Source: Burkholderiales bacterium
Lineage (GTDB): Bacteria; Pseudomonadota; Gammaproteobacteria; Burkholderiales; Burkholderiaceae_C
Length of the DNA: 64,000 nucleotides
NCBI GenBank assembly: GCA_016192425.1
Contig: JACPUE010000035.1
Location: 32,987 to 96,986 of the forward strand
Direction of reading: 5' to 3'
In this document: positions 61,044-64,000 of the stretch, piece by piece
Layout: every line of letters begins with the position of its first letter
How positions within the stretch are numbered: position 1 is the stretch's first letter
The notes under the pieces: generated by a model
Seen by the model: only the letters and a program-made list of their open reading frames with translations
Databases searched by the model: none
What the model was told of the DNA's origin: nothing
Position numbers and translations under genes: made by a program

Positions 61044-62121
61044 ATCGGTGCCCCGCCACACAACCCAGCACCAGGCCCAGAACGGCCAGCACCACCAGGC
61101 GCTGAACCATGCGGCGCGCCAGGCGCTGGGCGCGGCGCGCATCCAGCGGCGTAGGGGGGCGGCCTGCGCCGTGCAGGCGGTACACGCCGGGTTTGGTCAG
61201 GCGCACGTTCAGCGCCAGCGCCATGGCGGCCATGGGCCAGCCGCTGTTGGGCGATTCGGTCTTGCGCGCCTCGCGCAGCAGGGCAGACAGGCGCCGCGCC
61301 GGGGCGGGCAGCGCCAGCAGCAAGGCGGTGATGCGCGCAGGCAGCCAGGAGAGCACATCGTCGGCCCGCGCCGCCCATTTGCCCGCCCAGTGCCAGTAGC
61401 GCCCGCCGCGCATGCCGCGGTAGCCCCACATGGCGTCGGCGGTATTGGCCATGCGGTAGAGCGCGGCGCCAGGCAGGCCCGCCACGGCAAACCAGAACAG
61501 CGGTGCCACCACCGAGTCGTTGAGGTTTTCGGCCAGCGATTCGATGGCGCTTTCGCGCACCTCGCTGGCGCTGAGCTGCGCCACGTCGCGGCTGACCAGG
61601 AAGGACAGGCGCTGGCGCCCGGCGTCCAGCGACTGTTCCAGCGCCGCATGCACGGCGTGCACTTCCTGCACCAGAAAGCTGTAGGCCAGCAGCGGCTTGA
61701 GCAGGGCACCCAGCAGCAGCGCCGCCATCAGCAGGCGCAGCGTGGAGATGACGACCGAGGTCTCGCCCAGGGCCAGCCCAGGCACATCGACCACCGCCGT
61801 GCACACGCTGATGGGCGCCCCCCACAAGGCCAGCACCAGTGCCTGCAGCGCCGAAGATGCTATAAAAACAATAGCTGCCAGCGCACACCAGGCAAGCGCT
61901 CCAAGCCAAAATTGCCTGGATTTTTGCGCATTCGGAGCGGTGGGAGCAACCTGCGCCCCCAGCAGCTTGAGGGCCGAGCCCATCCACACCACGGGGTGCC
62001 AGCGCAAGGGCGGCTCGCCCCACAGGCGGTCCACCGCCAGCGCCACCAGCACGGCCAGCGCCAGCAGCACAGCGCCCTGCCCTGCATGGGCGGCCAAGGG
62101 ATGAAGCCAGTGCCAGTGCAT
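61036..62121 (-). CDS. cbiB: Adenosylcobinamide-phosphate synthase
   Basis: Membrane enzyme that joins adenosylcobyric acid to the aminopropanol-phosphate arm. The 361-residue protein has LLALAVLVALAVDRLWGEPP, HPVVWMGSAL, ESLAENLNDSVVAPLFWF, GLPGAALYRMANTADAMWGY and SPNSGWPMAAMA. A copy of the interspersed repeat at 61858-61915 encodes the segment FWLGALAWCALAAIVFIAS, part of a predicted membrane helix, and helps make the protein longer than the ~315-residue norm. It overlaps cobC by eight bases. It is also known as cobD. Confidence 0.92.
   Translation of the reverse strand: MHWHWLHPLAAHAGQGAVLLALAVLVALAVDRLWGEPPLRWHPVVWMGSALKLLGAQVAPTAPNAQKSRQFWLGALAWCALAAIVFIASSALQALVLALWGAPISVCTAVVDVPGLALGETSVVISTLRLLMAALLLGALLKPLLAYSFLVQEVHAVHAALEQSLDAGRQRLSFLVSRDVAQLSASEVRESAIESLAENLNDSVVAPLFWFAVAGLPGAALYRMANTADAMWGYRGMRGGRYWHWAGKWAARADDVLSWLPARITALLLALPAPARRLSALLREARKTESPNSGWPMAAMALALNVRLTKPGVYRLHGAGRPPTPLDARRAQRLARRMVQRLVVLAVLGLVLGCVAGHRYA
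61858..61915. repeat. Interspersed palindromic repeat, copy 11 (in frame inside cbiB)
   Basis: Plus strand: TGCTATAAAAACAATAGCTG, then CCAGCGC, a spacer ACACCAGG, CAAGCGCTCCAAGCCAAAAT and TGCC. The palindromic arms AGCGC / GCGCT are kept. On the cbiB strand it reads as a hydrophobic in-frame segment. Confidence 0.75.
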
Positions 62122-62127
62122 GGTGGG

Positions 62128-62697
62128 TCAGTCCTCGATACCGCGCTGTGCGGGCACACCGGCCTGGAAGGCGTGCTTGATGAGCTTCATTTCGGTGACC
62201 GTATCGGCGATGGCGATGATTTCCTCGGGGCAGCGGCGTCCCGTGAGGCACACGTGCACGTCCTTGGGCCGCGCGGCCAGGGTGTCGAGCACGTCCTGCA
62301 GCGGCAGCCAGCCGTAGATCAGCGGATAGGTGATTTCATCCAGCACCACCAGAAAGCGCTCGCCACTGAGGATGTCGGCACGCGCCTTGGCCCAGCCGTC
62401 GCGCGCGAGTTGGGCCGAGTGTTCGAGGTCTTTGCTCTTCCACGAAAAGCCGTCGCCCAGGCCCTCGATGGGCAGGCCGATCTGCTCGAACATGCGGTGC
62501 TCGCCAAAGCGCGCGCTGGGCACCTTCATGAACTGGTAGATCTTGACCGCCTTGCCGCGCCCGTGCGCGCGCAGCGCCAGGCCGAAGGCCGCCGTGCTCT
62601 TGCCCTTGCCGTCGCCGGTGTTGACGATGACCAGGCCCCGGCGTTCGCCATCGGCCTTGTCGTAGCGCTTTTCTGTGGGTGGGGTTTCGATGTTCAT
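62128..62697 (-). CDS. cobO: Cob(I)yrinic acid a,c-diamide adenosyltransferase
   Basis: Adenosylates cob(I)yrinic acid a,c-diamide or cobalamin using ATP. The 189-residue protein is the CobA/CobO/BtuR type: it has the P-loop GDGKGKSTAAFG near the N-terminus, RFLVVLDEITYPLIYGWL in the middle, and VHVCLTGRRCPEEIIAIAD with MKLIKHAFQAGVPAQRGIE at the C-terminus. It overlaps cobJ by four bases (ATGA) and lies just upstream of cbiB. Confidence 0.95.
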   Translation of the reverse strand: MNIETPPTEKRYDKADGERRGLVIVNTGDGKGKSTAAFGLALRAHGRGKAVKIYQFMKVPSARFGEHRMFEQIGLPIEGLGDGFSWKSKDLEHSAQLARDGWAKARADILSGERFLVVLDEITYPLIYGWLPLQDVLDTLAARPKDVHVCLTGRRCPEEIIAIADTVTEMKLIKHAFQAGVPAQRGIED

Positions 62698-63689
62698 GCC
62701 AGTTCCCCCGTGGCCTCGGCCCTATCAGCCGCGCCTTCGTCACCGGGCAGGGGCTGGTCCAGCACCGCCTGGATGTAGGCCTGCGGCAGGCCGTGGCGCC
62801 GCGCCAGCTCGGCCGCGCTGGCGCCTTCGGCGTGGTCGGCATGCAGGTTCTGCGTCCAGCCCACCAGCCCGGTGGAGAGCGAGCGCCCGCGCTTTTCCCC
62901 TTCGAGGGTGCTGCCGCCTTCCAGGTCGTATTTGTTCTCGTAGCCGCGCGGCGTCACCATCAGCCCGTCGCGCACGAAGGTATGGCTATTGCCGATGATC
63001 ACCGTGCTGAGCATGCCAATGTCGCACTCGGCCATGTGCGCGAGCGTGGTGAACTCGATGGTCTGGCGGCGGCGGTAGGCCGACTTGACGATGGCCACGG
63101 GCGTGTCCGCGCGGCGGTGGTGCAAGAAAAGCGCCTGCGCCTGCACGATCTGCTGCGAGCGCCGCCCGCTCTTGGGGTTGTACAGCGCCACCACGAAGTC
63201 CGCCGCCGCTGCCGCGTCCAGGCGCCGCGCAATGGCGGGCCAGGGGGTCAGCAGGTCGGACAGCGAGATGGAGCAGAAGTCGTGCGTGAGCGGCGCACCC
63301 ACCAGCGAAGCGCAGGCGTTGATGGCCGAGGCACCGGGCACGATTTCCACCTCCACATCGTCCTCGGGCGTCCAGCCGGCCTGGAACAGCACCTCGTAGG
63401 TGGGCCCGGCCATGCCGTACACCCCGGCGTCGCCGCTGGAGATGAGTGCCACTTTCTTGCCGGCACGGGCGGCCTGCAGCGCCAGCTCGGCACGGTCCAA
63501 CTCCTCGGTCATGCCCTTGCGCACCACCTCCTTGCCCTCCAGCAGCTCGGCCACCAGCTTTATGTAGGTGACGTAGCCCACCACCACATCGGCTTCCCGG
63601 ATGGCGGCCAGGGCGCGCTGGGTCATGTGGTCCATATGCCCTGGGCCGATGCCCACGAGCATGATTTTTCCTTGCGAATCGCTCATCAT
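62694..63689 (-). CDS. cobJ: Precorrin-3B C17-methyltransferase with C-terminal extension
   Basis: SAM-dependent methyltransferase that contracts and methylates the corrin ring. The 331-residue protein has the methyltransferase start [58 protein letters not shown], and [13 protein letters not shown]. The core is about 250 residues; the last ~75 (from about [15 protein letters not shown]) are an extension of unknown role, which occurs in some CbiH/CobJ proteins. ATGATG occurs at the start (63689/63686), overlapping the stop of the preceding gene. Confidence 0.92.
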   Translation of the reverse strand: MMSDSQGKIMLVGIGPGHMDHMTQRALAAIREADVVVGYVTYIKLVAELLEGKEVVRKGMTEELDRAELALQAARAGKKVALISSGDAGVYGMAGPTYEVLFQAGWTPEDDVEVEIVPGASAINACASLVGAPLTHDFCSISLSDLLTPWPAIARRLDAAAAADFVVALYNPKSGRRSQQIVQAQALFLHHRRADTPVAIVKSAYRRRQTIEFTTLAHMAECDIGMLSTVIIGNSHTFVRDGLMVTPRGYENKYDLEGGSTLEGEKRGRSLSTGLVGWTQNLHADHAEGASAAELARRHGLPQAYIQAVLDQPLPGDEGAADRAEATGELA

Positions 63690-64000
63690 TGGTTTCCTGT
63701 CTGTTTTAGCGTGTCGTGACAACGGGCAATGGACACCGTGGCATTGCGCCCGTCTTCGCCACGGTGTTTGACTTTTTCGACCAGCAAGGCCTGCATGGGC
63801 AGGGCCTGCGCCAGGCCCAGCGCCTGGGCACCGGCCAGCAGCGCGGCGGCCTCGCTGACCGACGGGGTGCCGGTGTAGCGGCGCACCACCTCGGAGGGGT
63901 TGGGCACCGCCACCTGGGCCAGTTGCTCAGGGCGGTAGAACTGCAGCGTCCAGCCGTAGCCGTGCGCCAGCGCCTGCAAGGCGGGCTCGTCGGCCTTGAG
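63686..64000 (-). CDS. Cobalt-precorrin 5A hydrolase-type protein (CbiG/CobE C-terminal domain), partial
   Basis: The last 104 codons of a gene that runs off the right edge. The visible part has the CbiG C-terminal signature: [38 protein letters not shown] and [23 protein letters not shown]. CobE and CbiG share this domain; the 5' end, needed to tell them apart, is outside. Its stop overlaps the ATGATG start of cobJ, so translation is likely coupled. Confidence 0.85.
   Translation of the reverse strand, partial: LKADEPALQALAHGYGWTLQFYRPEQLAQVAVPNPSEVVRRYTGTPSVSEAAALLAGAQALGLAQALPMQALLVEKVKHRGEDGRNATVSIARCHDTLKQTGNQ

Overview
The window is chromosomal DNA from a high-GC betaproteobacterium, most likely of the family Comamonadaceae (Acidovorax and relatives). 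The evidence is the gene content and order: rpsO-pnp, a FimT/PilVWXY1E pilus cluster, hupB-tRNA-Val-ppiD-tRNA-His, phaR with a MaoC-phosphotransacetylase fusion and acetate kinase, OmpR/EnvZ, an EarP/EF-P(Arg32) pair, and a compact cobalamin cluster. Genus and species cannot be decided from the sequence alone. Coding density is very high and almost every gene belongs to a recognisable family.

Layout: 0-3 kb holds rpsO-pnp (minus). 3.3-11 kb is a seven-gene minor-pilin and adhesin operon (two FimT-like pilins, PilV, PilW, PilX, PilY1, PilE). 11-12.8 kb is ribD-ribE, followed by about 570 bp of non-coding, remnant-like sequence up to tRNA-His. 13.4-16.7 kb (minus) carries tRNA-His, ppiD, tRNA-Val, hupB and pgsA. 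16.7-20.5 kb has uvrC divergent from earP-efp. 20.6-25.5 kb contains rimO, phaR, maoC-pta and ackA, then tRNA-Val(GAC). 25.6-33 kb holds relA, an alpha/beta hydrolase, 3-hydroxybutyrate dehydrogenase, a SIMPL protein and ompR-envZ. 33-38 kb holds ispDF and mfd. 38-45 kb holds a membrane protein, a J-domain-like protein, serB, nsrR/ytfE (nitrosative stress), a DUF2721 protein, a PAS-GGDEF protein and an aminotransferase. 45.5-52.2 kb holds the large NAD-glutamate dehydrogenase, nth and a membrane GGDEF protein. 52.2-55.2 kb is a small accessory stretch (secreted hypothetical, GNAT, VOC protein behind a LexA-like box, AraC regulator, ABM monooxygenase). 55.2-64 kb (minus) is a cobalamin cluster with queD/queE inside it and a cobalamin riboswitch in front of bluB-cobT.

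Functional themes: type IV pilus assembly; acetyl-CoA/PHB and acetate metabolism (phaR, maoC-pta, ackA, hbdH); translation quality (EF-P rhamnosylation, RimO, queuosine); DNA repair (UvrC, Mfd, Nth); nitric-oxide defence; and B12 synthesis coupled to queuosine synthesis.

The most unusual signal is an interspersed imperfect palindrome of about 55-65 bp, with eleven copies recognised here. Some copies are intergenic. Others lie in frame inside ribD, earP (twice) and cbiB, and one supplies the signal peptide of the SIMPL protein. It behaves like a coding-tolerant mobile repeat family. No CRISPR array, complete insertion sequence or prophage was seen.
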